A stretch of 64,000 bases of DNA from Tomocerus qinae (lineage: Eukaryota; Arthropoda; Collembola; Entomobryomorpha; Tomoceridae): the NCBI GenBank assembly GCA_020055645.1, contig CM034548.1, positions 12,462,001 to 12,526,000 of the forward strand. Reading direction: 5' to 3'. Below the pieces are notes generated by a model. It made no database searches. It was not told where the DNA came from and was given only the letters and a program-made list of their open reading frames with translations. Position 1 is the stretch's first letter; each line of letters starts with the position of its first letter. Position numbers and translations under genes: made by a program. Of the stretch, positions 53,755 through 64,000 are shown piece after piece.

Positions 53755-56700
53755 GTAAGTGAAAAATCTTCTTCACCCACCCATCTTAAGACTTAGCTCA
53801 CGACTATACTTATACGAATTAGTAGAAGTCGTCTGTTAATTGTCCTTAACATAATTCTACGTCGTTATTGTCATAAATATTTACTCGCTACCCAGCTTTT
53901 TTGCCATTTTCCTGCGTAGTAAGTAAGCCTATAGGGAAAACTATTCAAAAGGATTTTTCTCACAAACCAGTAGCGTAACTACTAAAAGCGAATATCCGGT
54001 TTTTTGTCATAGCTTACATTTATTAAAGGTTTACACCTTTTCAGCATAATATTAAGCATCCAGCTTTGATATTAGTAGTTTCAGTTCACATAATAAATAC
54101 CAAAACTAATTGCATCCATTTCTCAATTCCATAGCTGTCTAGTCAGGTATATTGCATTAATTTATTTATACCTACTTAAGTAGGTACTTTCAATGAAAAT
54201 GCACTATGCATATAAATCTTTTATTATTATTGTTTATATTCCTTTCTTTTAATAGAATTTGCAATAGCATGAGTGTCGGATACATGTTTATTATTATTTA
54301 TAATGGCAGGTGTACATTGCAACATATTATAGTGTAAGATTGAATACCTCTGTCAATTATAAATATGACTTTATGGGAATATTATCACATGTACATAATA
54401 ATGTCTAGTAAATATGCAGAACCTTTGTGTAGGATAGGAAAGATTCAACTAAACGAGTTAGCTAGTAGGAGTTGAGATTTTTGTCTGATCTGATCTGACT
54501 ACTTGTATCATTTGTCATATTGACTTGACTGTATACGTGTACTAATGTGCTACTACTATGATATTGTGTCTCTAGTTGCTCGAGTTTCAATTGCATTACA
54601 GGGCATTACCTCTTCCGATATATAAAAATATTGTAGATAGATAGAGAATAGAAGTTTAATGGATGCAGTAGGCAACATCAGACGATAAAACTGATATCAA
54701 CTTAATAAATTGTATTATATGTACTACTAGGTACACTGTAGAGTCAGTTGTCAGTACACTCAATTACAATAGTTGTTCAAGTTGTCCTGTCTATCTTCTG
54801 TCTTGTCATTTCGTTACACTCATCTATACCATTTCAGCTGCACTTTATCTTTTGCACTAGATTTTTAATACATTAGTGCAGACCCTTCGACTTTTTGGCA
54901 CTTCATTAAAGTTAATGGAGCATAATACATGTAAATAAATACCTAAGTATGCGGAATACAATTTTTTACGAGAGAGAGCACAGTTGTTCATACATCATTA
55001 ACAACACGCACGTTTTATCTGCACAGAATGAACATAAATCTTTCTTATTCATAGCGTCACTTAATAATTTATGAATTCAACCATCATTGCATATTGTACA
55101 GTTCATTTAAATCTCTATCTACTAACAAATTTTTCTTTAATTACTCCACTTTTTTATTGGACGCATGTTGTCACTAAGAATAAATGGAAGCAACTAGGGA
55201 TTTCTCCAATTAATTAGTTTTTATTCACAATTTAATTAATTTAATTGATACATAATGTTTCTAAATGTACCCAACTGCAACAGAATATCTAAACATAATT
55301 CATCTTGGTTAGATAAAGCAAAGTCATAATTTATACAGGTTGCATACTATATATAGAAGTGACACAAGGGGCGATGTAAGGCGTACTAGATAGTATTAAA
55401 TTGTAATATGAAGATTTACCATAATATTGAATTGGTAGGACAGTTGGAAAGATTCCAAGTTTCCAACAGGTGCTAATAGTTTAAAAATGATTTTAGATGG
55501 AAGAAGGAAGAGCTATATTAAATGATGAGTAATTCGGAACAATGAGTAATGCAGTATTTAGTATAGAATATTCATATTATTATTGTGAATCACGGTTATG
55601 AATGAAGAAATAGGAACTGACGCCGAAGGTGGTGTGCAAAAAGGTGAAGACCTGCAGTTGTAGCAGAATATTTATTAATATGAATGTATAGGTATAATCC
55701 ATTTGGCAAGGTCGTTCTCTTTGTGGTCAGGAAAAGGAAAGAATCGATTGAACGAGAAAGAGGTCCATATGCAAAGATCCTTTAAAATATACCTGCCTTA
55801 TTTTCATATAGACAACTTTTTTATGGCTTTAATAACAAGAAACTAGCAAAGGCTCTTATTTATTATCTGCAGTATGAACTCGTATATTGAGATATGGAAA
55901 TGTGTGTCTATATTCTGCAAGTGATAGTGTAGTAGGTCATAGTAATTGAAAGTCTGAAAAGAATATTTATACTGTAATAAATTCAATATTGATTTTGCCG
56001 TGGGGTTGATAACTGCTTTATTGTGAATGTCTATTTGTGCAGAAATGCTTGGGTTGGAAATCTGATACAGATAGATTCGCTTATGGAGCGATTAAAATCA
56101 CAGAATTAATTCTTTCCCAATTGTAACTGTTCGTGAGTGAATGGAGATTGCATATTATAGCATAGCTGTTCTTGGCATTTCACTTAAGCGCATTAGTAAG
56201 TCAGGTTTTATGAATGATACTGATGGCATATATTTAGATTAGGCATAACTACAATCAAGGAGATCTTTACTGTTGCAGCATTCTAATAAGAGAGTGTAAT
56301 AAATAGCAAAGCATACGGAAATGTATGTATATACTTTAGAGATTGGAAGAAGTATTTGTATGAGTGGGAGCAGCAAGGAAGAGAATATTCTAAATATCTA
56401 GCGATTAACTATGTAAAGTAGCTCCTGAAGTAACTTGGAACTTTTTAATGCCGTCAGGAAATTTTCTAAAGCCTTTAGTAATGTAGGTAGACGAGTTTTG
56501 AATCCGCTAAATTTTTCTTGTACTGTGCATAAATATCTTAATGGGATAGCTAATCCTTATCAGTTGGATAATATGACGAGTTACTACTTGAATAGTTAGG
56601 AATTACGTTGAGAAGATTAAACGCTGGGTTTCTTTACCTCTGCAAGTATTTTCTCCACTTAGTCGATTATAAAAATGTGCAGAAACGTCTGAAAGTGTCT

Positions 56701-59700
56701 GCAGAGTATGTGAACATCGGTTTGCAGTGGTTCATTCTAGTTGCACATGATTCCTGTCACTCTCCATCTCATTGTCAGCCAGTACAGACTTGGATAAAAA
56801 TCAAAGTTTGCTTGCAACGCTATTTCAGCACAGGATACTTATTTATAGACACAGTAGTATAATGCTCTATTGTATATTGATGTACTCAAGTGCATAATTT
56901 ATCGTATCATAACAGAGCACAACGTGGTTCTAAATAAATACGTTTAGGTTAATTCCGTCATGGCATGGCCAGACAAGAGAGAGAGAGAGGAGCAACAAAA
57001 GAATGGCATGAATAGGATGACGAAATGTACCTAAGTATAGTTAATGTTGCTAAATAAGAATAAAACGGGTATTACATAGTGGGATGCTTCTGTATGGATT
57101 AGTGTCTGTCCGTCTGCTGCATCAGCAAACATTCGACGAACTGCAACGCGATGGAATAGACAATGCATCTGAGTTAACTATGCCATATAAAATTCTGCGT
57201 AATCAGTGTGTGTGTAATTTAACATCCATCAGGGGGCAAGTTACGTTTCATTGTTTCAATACTCGCCATTCGTCCCATTGGCTCGCCGAACATCATACGA
57301 TGCTGCATGCGAGTCACTCTAATCTATGCATACTTTAGCATTGTTGGATGGTTCCGTTGGTACACTTACTTAGCTATCTCCTCGTCTTACATTCGCTTGG
57401 CTATCTTCCTGCGCCACGGAAACTACCTTTTCCATTTTTTGTTTCCTCAGCATAGGAATTTCTCAAAGGGAGTCTTCAACCAATCGTCCTCGTAAACACA
57501 TGCGGATATCTCTTATTCCCTCGTGTTCAGTTTAAACCGGCTTTATCCAGCCACTGCTCAAATCACAGACAGACGGGTAGCACATTCCGATGATTCCCAA
57601 TGACAATATTTAATATTTATTCAACTTCTCCAACCTATCATTATTATAACTTATCTGCCTAATTCATACCTGTGGATTACACTCCAAGGTGGCTGGCTAC
57701 CTTACCTACTAGGTTTTAGTGCATTAATTATGCCATACTTTCTGCATTCTGCACTGATACTTTCAATCATTACTATTGTTACCTTGACTTGTTGGAAAGG
57801 TTGTTACGGAGATCATAATTGGCATTATGATTTGTATAGGGAGAGAGAGACTTGGAGACTGGAAAATGTTTTGTGTCGTTAAGTAAATGTATAGGGATAG
57901 TTTCTAATTAAATATTGGGCAGCTATTTAATTTTATAGTGGTGGGTAGTATTTATCTCTAAAATCTTTGAAAAGGGAAGGTGTGTGAATACTTAAGGGAG
58001 ATAAGTATATATTCACATTTTAATAACTGCCTAATGTACTCTGCCTAGGTAAGCAAGTTTCGAGTTAATTATTTTTTGAACTTTTCCAAGCACTATTTCA
58101 TTAACATCGATGGGACATTGTTGATGAAGTTAACGAGGTAGTTCGATTGGAGCCAAAGTTATCTAAAGAATAATAGAACGTGATCTCACCTTTAGTAACC
58201 TGGAGTGTTTATAATATACGTATCAACAATTGCTTACTTACTTTGTTGGGAGACAAGGCTATTATTTCAGCCTTAAGCACTTACTACTAGATAAAAATTG
58301 TACCTCTTTGAAAGGGATGTTTATCATATTCAGTAAATATTAAATAAATTTATGGTATGTAAAAAATTGTATTTAGAAATTGCTACGTAGGTATTTTTAT
58401 ACCATAACATTCAATAATAGTGGATTGAGAGAGATCCCGTAATTAATTTATAGGGAGAGGTAGGAGCATTTCGTAAACTGAATTTGATTGTGGAGGTATA
58501 GCTACAATTATACTAACTAAGGTACCTATACAGTCTTGACTCTTGGGCTAGGTTCAATAAAATATTTTACAGCTTTCTAATAAGACAGACGCCTATGATG
58601 TGGGCATGCATTATCATGTCGTCTTAACTATCCGTAAATAAAATATTATGTTGGTAGAATGATTTGAATTGGACGTCTGAATAAATTGGCAAGTATGTAC
58701 TTAAAGATATGGATAGATAGAACGGAATGCTTATTAAATTGCTCCCAGTTTCTTTATTAGACATGGGCAACCTTATCCGTCTTCATTGGTGACGTGTAGA
58801 CGAATGTACTATTTAAAAAACGACTTTTAATAAATGTAGTCCTTAGCAGTGTCTACATAATAATTATTCTAGTTAGTTACGAATAATAGTTAGTTATGAA
58901 TAGAGTGGTTTCAGTTCTTTAGAGATAGAAATCATGAAATGGCGCGCCGTCTCGTAATTAATATTCAAATGTGTAACAAGCAACACTCATTTGGCACGAT
59001 AGCACTAATCGCATACTCACTAACCAACTGAATTACCACATTTCAATTCTACAATTAAAGATCCTTAAATGCAGAAAATGCGCAGTAAATTGAAAAATAA
59101 AAAATGTGCAAACTCGTTTTTCGTCACGGTGCATTTTGATTGGTCCAAAACGAAGGCATGTCTTGTTTATAGGTGGCAGAATTTTTTTAATGTGCGAATA
59201 TCAAACAAAAACGTAGTACGTTTCATAATGCCGTGATTATTATGATTATGATTGATGGGTTGACCACACTGCATTGCTGACGATGAGAGTGGAAGGGGCA
59301 AGTTAAAAAATTAGTACATCGCAGCAGACAGCGAACGTGCATTATAATCAACGTTGTCTCACCACGTAAAACAGTTTGGTCGGCCTCTATGCAAATTTTG
59401 TATACATACCTTCAACTTCAAGTGAACTTAGTGCACGCAAATCACAGAAAGCCAGCCTTTACACAGATACTGACATTTCTTAAATATGTTGCTCATTATT
59501 GTCAGTAAACCTGACAAGGAGAGGACTCATTATAATAAATTACTGTACATTGCATTTCAAATGTCAATAATCGTAGCAAATTTTAAAAATCTACAACAGA
59601 AAAATCCAACTAGTTCTTCTCTATTCATTTATATGTAGGTATACTACTGTAAAATTCATTCATAAGCAATTTATGTAACCAGATGAGATGAGACTGAATC

Positions 59701-62514
59701 TTTTTAATGATCCGACTCCGTTGTTAATTATTTTTAGTAGTACAGTAATATTTTTCTTTCATTTCAGCCGCGGATTGTTATTGAGGCAAATTGCATCAGG
59801 CCCTCATTTACTGCAGTTGATTCATAAACTAGGCGACGGAACCTCGGGACACAAGAAAGATCGCTTAATCGAATGTGAAGTCATGAACGACTGGGGAGCT
59901 GCTAACCAATTCAGAAGTCACTTTCAAAAAGAACTGACTCGTTCCGGATTGACGTTACAAGTTCCATTGAATCATAACAATTTCTCCTCCGATGATGATT
60001 CCTTTGACTTGGACCCACAACAATCTGACTCTCAAAGTGCAGATACAATTGATTTAGATCAAGGGTGAGTTGTCCCACCTTAAAATGCATTTAGATAACC
60101 TTTTTTTCCTATTTCTAATTGAATCGATGAGACAAGGTCAATGCCTGTGATTTCCCTCCAGTGAATAATAATGCTAATAAAGTGGAAATAATAACTATGA
60201 TTTTCTTCTTGAAGCCTATAATAAATACCATGCATTCCTTATAGGGTTGAAAGTTTTAAAAACGTGACGGTGAGAATGTTGAGAAATGATGAAGTTATTG
60301 GAGATTTTCAACGCTCTTTCGATATCATCTTGCAACAAAGGCAATGCAGACGACTCCATCGGAAAATGAAACGGGCGGTTGCAAAAGAAAACTCTGACTC
60401 TGATTCCGACAATGCAAAAGATCATTCTTCCAAGTAAGACATTAACAATCCCTTTCTTTTGATAAACTGAGTCTATTCTTACTGCATATTCATATTAATA
60501 TGACCATTGTGTCTTTTAAACTTCATTTTTTATTCGATTGAGACAGATTAAATCTTAAGCTTCCCAAATCCGCTTTGTTATATCAATTAAAATGAAATTA
60601 TTATTTGCTACGCCACGGAGACAAGAGCTGTTTACTAATAAACTTTATTTTTATTGTGCAGTCAGTCTAATCCTCTTCTAAATATTTATAAGTAGTTTAC
60701 ATGTGCTATTTACATGGTACATTTAGCTACAAGTAAACAGAGTCACGATCAGGATACATAATAATAATTTTTTTGTCTGTTGATAACTTTACTAGTTGTT
60801 GCCAGTAAATCATGTTAGGTAAGGCCATCAGATATAAAGATTTTTTCTGCAACAGTATGCTAACTAAATTGGATAAATCCTCTCTATTGCAATTAAGAAT
60901 CTTGTTACAAAAACAGTAAATACTAGACACTACGTGAATACATAGGAAGTCTTAACTATCTAATTTATTCATTACTCAATGTACTGTCTTGTACTCCCAT
61001 ATCAGTGAAATGGTTATATAATGCTATAATATTAATAGATACCTATTCAAAGGAGATAACCTTTTGTCGACACGTATTTAGCCGATGCTTATTATTGGGG
61101 CGACCAGTATAATTATAATGCTTTAAAGTTTTGTCTCAAAATGCAAATGAATTCTAAATTCTAAATAGAAAAATACGATCCCAATGGAAATTTTTTAAAT
61201 GATTTCAATAATTTTGTAACTGCTGAACCCTTAATTTAAAAAAACTTTAGAAATGTAAACACACGGATCATATTCTGAATGATGATTCAACTTCCAGAAG
61301 GCAAAAATAATCATCACATAAAAATTTGGGCATATCTGTACTTATCACTACTAAAGATTCTTATAATATTTATAATACCAACAATTCCGCTTTTATTTTA
61401 AAATGTTAGTGACTATTCATTCGGCGTTTGGCGGTAGAGGTGTACAGTTACCATTTCATGCTCATGTTCCTTTAGATAACCTTATAACCTCAAGGGATCT
61501 TTGAAATGGACTTTCGGACTTGATACGTTCCGGGTCCAGTCGTTTCGCGAGTTCTAAAGTATCATACTTTTCATTCGATTATCGAGAATTTTCTCAGAAG
61601 TGTTTATTACTACATGGACATTCAAGGCTGTATTGAGGGGGGGGGCATTGGGGGCAAATGCCCCCCCCCCGAAATCCAAGAAAAAGGGAAATTTTTTCTC
61701 AAAATACCAAAAAATTTCGCGCTTCGCGCGATTTTATGTGATTTTTAGGCTATTTTTGACTCAATTTAGACAAAATAAGCCGAAATTTTTCGCGCTACGC
61801 GCAATTATGTCTAATATATATTGTCCTATAATATCATTGCCCCCTCCGAAATCGACTTCTAAATACGGTACTGTGGACATTCATGTCCTAGTCCATTCAA
61901 TATTTATACATACTTTTACTCGGCATTCATAACATCTTATCTCAGAGTTGACACCAATATTCAACCAAACCAACTCTATTCTATTGACCAGGGTCAACCA
62001 TTAACAAAGCGGATTATGAGAAAAGATAACACTTGACCTCAGCTTATTCTGAATGTAAATTAAATATCATTGTCGGGGTATCATTTTTCGAGAAAACTCA
62101 AGCGGATCTATTATTGCTGAATGTACCACCCAGTTATACAACAGGGTAGTATATTTTATACATGAAATGGTAACTGCAGCCTATAATATCAGTTTTGATG
62201 ACTAGTACTTCATATTTGTTTAAAAAATATGCCGAAGATGATAAATGTTTCAGCAGAAACAGTAACGAGATTTAAATTGATGATTGCAGGAGAGTGCGAA
62301 GAGAATCGTTCAGAGTTGGCATAATGCCCGGGACTTTATGGTGCGGCGATGGTTCTTTAGCTGACCGGTACACTTCAATGGGAGCCCATGTGGGAACAGA
62401 TCGTTGTTGTCGAGAACACGATGGATGTCCCTTCATGATCACAGCCATGACGTCAGCCTACGGTGTCTTCAACTACAGGATGCACACACTTAGTCATTGC
62501 ACCTGTGACGAAAG
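53537..62514 (+). CDS. PLA2G3-like: Secreted group III phospholipase A2, 3' end outside window
   Basis: Exons 53537-53754, 59768-60064, 60245-60433 and 62290-62514 all join in phase 2 with GT-AG borders, giving 309 codons plus two bases before the last visible donor. The enzyme class hydrolyses the sn-2 ester of phospholipids, needs Ca2+ and acts outside the cell. An N-terminal hydrophobic segment (about residues 9-25) is a signal peptide. An acidic Ser/Asp-rich pro-region follows, then RVRR at 236-239, a furin-type site. Next comes the catalytic domain with MPGTLWCGDG (Ca2+ loop) and CCREHDGCP, with catalytic His278 followed by Asp279, ending at CTCDE. These motifs match bee-venom PLA2 and vertebrate PLA2G3. 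The remaining catalytic-domain Cys and C-terminus must lie past 64000. It is read as an endogenous lipid-metabolism or signalling enzyme; nothing in the sequence shows venom use. Confidence 0.95.
53755..59767 (+). other. Phospholipase A2 intron 1 (6.0 kb)
   Basis: AT-rich, with no exon recognised inside. It contains an 18-bp perfect palindrome at 54169-54186, short GA runs near 56980, and two unassigned less AT-rich frames at 57084-57495. A patch near 58.9-59.4 kb holds an AscI-type GGCGCGCC and an inverted CCAAT box (GATTGG), which might be an internal regulatory or alternative promoter region. Confidence 0.85.
54169..54186. repeat. 18-bp perfect palindrome
   Basis: TACCTACTTAAGTAGGTA equals its own reverse complement. 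Its half-site TACCTAC recurs across the window in both orientations. Confidence 0.9.
59768..60064 (+). CDS. PLA2G3-like: Phospholipase A2 exon 2 (pro-region)
   Basis: The acceptor ATTTCAG ends at 59767 and the donor GTGAGT starts at 60065. It encodes 98 complete codons: an amphipathic LLQLIHKL segment, a charged central part with one Cys, and a strongly acidic, Ser/Gln-rich end (DDDSFDLD, SDSQSADT). This is the N-terminal region that precedes the catalytic domain in the precursor. Confidence 0.9.
60245..60433 (+). CDS. PLA2G3-like: Phospholipase A2 exon 3 (basic and Ser-Asp linker)
   Basis: It follows a 180-bp intron; the donor is GTAAGA at 60434. It encodes RQCRRLHRKMKR, then ENSDSDSDNAKDHSS. 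The split codon AA|G joins exon 4 to create KRVRR at the pro-domain border. Confidence 0.9.
60434..62289 (+). other. Phospholipase A2 intron 3 (1.86 kb)
   Basis: No exon is seen. It carries the small transposon at 61625-61873. The 110-codon open frame over that element is the element's own G/C and CGCG tracts read through, not a gene. Confidence 0.85.
61625..61873. mobile_element. Short non-autonomous DNA transposon with 10-bp target duplication
   Basis: A perfect direct repeat TGGACATTCA (61615-61624 and 61874-61883) flanks 249 bp. The left end has CTGTATTGAG; the reverse complement of the right end has CAGTACCGTATTTAG, giving short imperfect inverted ends. Inside are facing G and C runs (61637-61670), two TTTCGCGC(T)TCGCGC-like units about 73 bp apart, and GCCCCC...GAAATC repeated near each end. 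There is no coding capacity. The 9-11-bp duplication length suggests a Mutator-like origin, but the family was not checked against a library. The flanking repeats are intact, so the insertion is fairly young. Confidence 0.75.
62290..62514 (+). CDS. PLA2G3-like: Phospholipase A2 exon 4 (catalytic core)
   Basis: The acceptor TGATTGCAG ends at 62289 and the donor GTAACC starts at 62515. It encodes the RVRR cleavage site, the Ca2+ loop (LWCGDG), the CCREHD active site and the HTLSHCTCDE segment. The Cys order fits the group III scaffold. This exon alone identifies the family. Confidence 0.97.
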
Positions 62515-64000
62515 GTAACCATCTATATTTCTTAAATAATATCACCCAAAAGATATTAACATTGTCGAAAACCATTTCCATTTTATCTAAAGGGAAAACC
62601 TCAGGTCTGTCTCATTATAGATTACTAGTTCAGCGGAAAAGTAGAAATCATATGCTATCTAATGTTCAAAACCTTGATGAAATAATTGTATTTTAAGCAT
62701 TACTGGACTGAACGCATTTTCTTAGGACAAGGAAAGTTGATAATAAATTTATGCTTCAATATTTTCTAAATAAAAATAGGTTTGTCAGATACTGAATCAT
62801 TTTATACGGTGGTTTGGTGACCTTAGTTTGTGGACTGAAAGCAAATGCGTTGTAGTAAATAAACAAACTGTCTTGTTTAAATCAAGACTATATCCAATTG
62901 AGGATGACTCTGATAATTATAGTTGACACGGTGTGTATGTAGTGTATATGCAAGTAGGTTTCATAAAATGATTTTCGTGAATATTTTTCAGTATTTCTTA
63001 TGGGATCCATTCTCTTTAGTATTATCGTTATGAGTAGGTTATGGACATATGAAAAGTGATGCAACCTGTTCCGTCAATCATCGAGTGAGCTACCTCATGC
63101 CACATAGTTTGAGTAAAATGTATATAGCTAGATATAGTTAATATTAGTTTTGCAGTTATTATGGGCATGTCTTGTGTGATGGGTATTTATGTTATTATTG
63201 TGCTCGGTAATGTGCAGTGGTAACGTTTTGATGTAAGTGTCATTGAAATTCTCAATCCCTTTTCACCCTTTTCACCTCCATCAAGAGATTTATCATGAAG
63301 TATGTAGTCCCTATTGTATTCAAAATTAACACTTATCATGACATGACTTGTGATTCTTTAGCTTTAGAGTTGTTTCGAATGTAGCTTAGTCTGTGGCAGA
63401 CATGAATATATTCTTAGAATACATTTAAATGTCTTGAGCTCCGAATGCAATGGTCAAATAGTAAAAGATTGGGACAGATATAAAAAGCCTACCTGAGATG
63501 GAGTATCTATGAGATCCTTAGAGATCTCTCTAGTGTAACCCAGATATCGATAAGGTGATAAAAACGGCTGAGAAAAATCGTAACTCACGGTAGAGAGGAA
63601 AAGCCTCTAACGATTTTCTTGGCCACGGTCTAGCTGAGAGGAGCTCGTGGTGGCTAGTCTGCCTTGGAATACCTACTCAAACAAATAAAATGTACATATC
63701 CACCTTAAAAATAGCAGGGACTGTTCTATCTAGGATCATAATATTAGGTTTCTCTTTGTTATAAATGCTATAGTTTTTAGCTGGTACTTGAAAAGTCTAG
63801 TTTCCAGTTGCATGTATTGTCCTATTGTCAGCAAAATAAGAATGGAGATCGAAAAGGGAACAAAATAAATGAATAAAATAGGAAAAAGAACAATGTATGT
63901 AGGGATAACAGTAGAAAGCACGAGACTGTGTTTTATGGTGCTGGAGATAGGGAGGAAGGAAATATTAGAGACCAACTCCGACAGAAAAGTTTGAGGCAAG
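62515..64000 (+). other. Phospholipase A2 intron 4, running off the window
   Basis: No further phospholipase exon is visible before the window ends, so this intron is at least 1.49 kb. It contains a nested hairpin near 63572-63618. The open frames present are short and unassigned. Confidence 0.75.
63572..63618. repeat. Nested inverted repeat (hairpin)
   Basis: The outer arms are AAAATCGT (63574-63581) and ACGATTTT (63610-63617). The inner arms are AGAGG (63594-63598) and CCTCT (63604-63608) around a GAAAAG-like loop. It lies in the last visible phospholipase intron. It could be a structured RNA element, a decayed transposon end or chance. Confidence 0.5.

Noticed and set aside
61600-61932. 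110-codon frame with Pro/Lys-rich segments
   Set aside because: It reads through the G/C runs and CGCG units of a non-autonomous transposon; the frame is incidental.
1-64000. CRISPR arrays, bacterial operons, rRNA genes and well-known animal microRNAs
   Set aside because: None seen by eye; the spliced gene structure shows eukaryotic nuclear DNA. A formal covariance-model search was not possible.

Overview
The window looks like AT-rich nuclear DNA from an invertebrate, most likely an arthropod. The coding sequence is broken into short exons with GT-AG boundaries. Introns range from about 70 bp to more than 11 kb, and most of the 64 kb is non-coding. I see no operons, rRNA, CRISPR array or convincing tRNA. 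The species cannot be fixed from the sequence, and no transcript evidence was available. All three genes were assembled by hand from reading-frame continuity, splice phase and protein motifs.

Three genes are supported, all on the + strand. (1) 21361-37470 is a five-exon Yippee-like (YPEL1-4 type) zinc-binding protein of 170 residues. Its 114-residue C-terminal part is canonical. The 56-residue N-terminal extension starts with a myristoylation-like MGNLNS, an Arg cluster and an Ser-Asp run, and the extension and core come from separate starts that could both be used. (2) 51088-52452 is an unrecognised three-exon gene of about 294 residues. All its junctions are phase 0, its first and last exons carry diverged copies of the same 30-residue module, and exon 1 holds four tandem 25-27-residue repeats. 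(3) 53537-62514, running off the right edge, is a secreted group III (bee-venom/PLA2G3 type) phospholipase A2. It has a signal peptide, an acidic pro-region, a furin-type site and the Ca2+-loop/His-Asp catalytic exon. Its 3' exons lie outside the window.

Layout: 1-21.3 kb is gene-poor, with an AGT microsatellite. 21.4-37.5 kb is the Yippee-like gene; its 11 kb intron 2 holds a probable hAT-type MITE, and intron 3 holds a degenerate minisatellite. 37.5-38.1 kb is GC-richer 3' sequence that includes an in-frame 73-codon open stretch after the stop. 38-51 kb is largely empty AT-rich DNA, with a degraded transposon end and a GC-richer unassigned island near 49.7-50.6 kb. 51-53.5 kb holds the repeat gene. 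53.5-64 kb holds the phospholipase gene, whose third intron carries a small non-autonomous transposon flanked by a perfect 10-bp duplication.

The three genes show no obvious joint pathway. The most unusual items are the repeat gene with a phase-0 splice-donor-like motif in every repeat, and the two unusual ends (N-terminal extension and post-stop open frame) of the Yippee-like protein.
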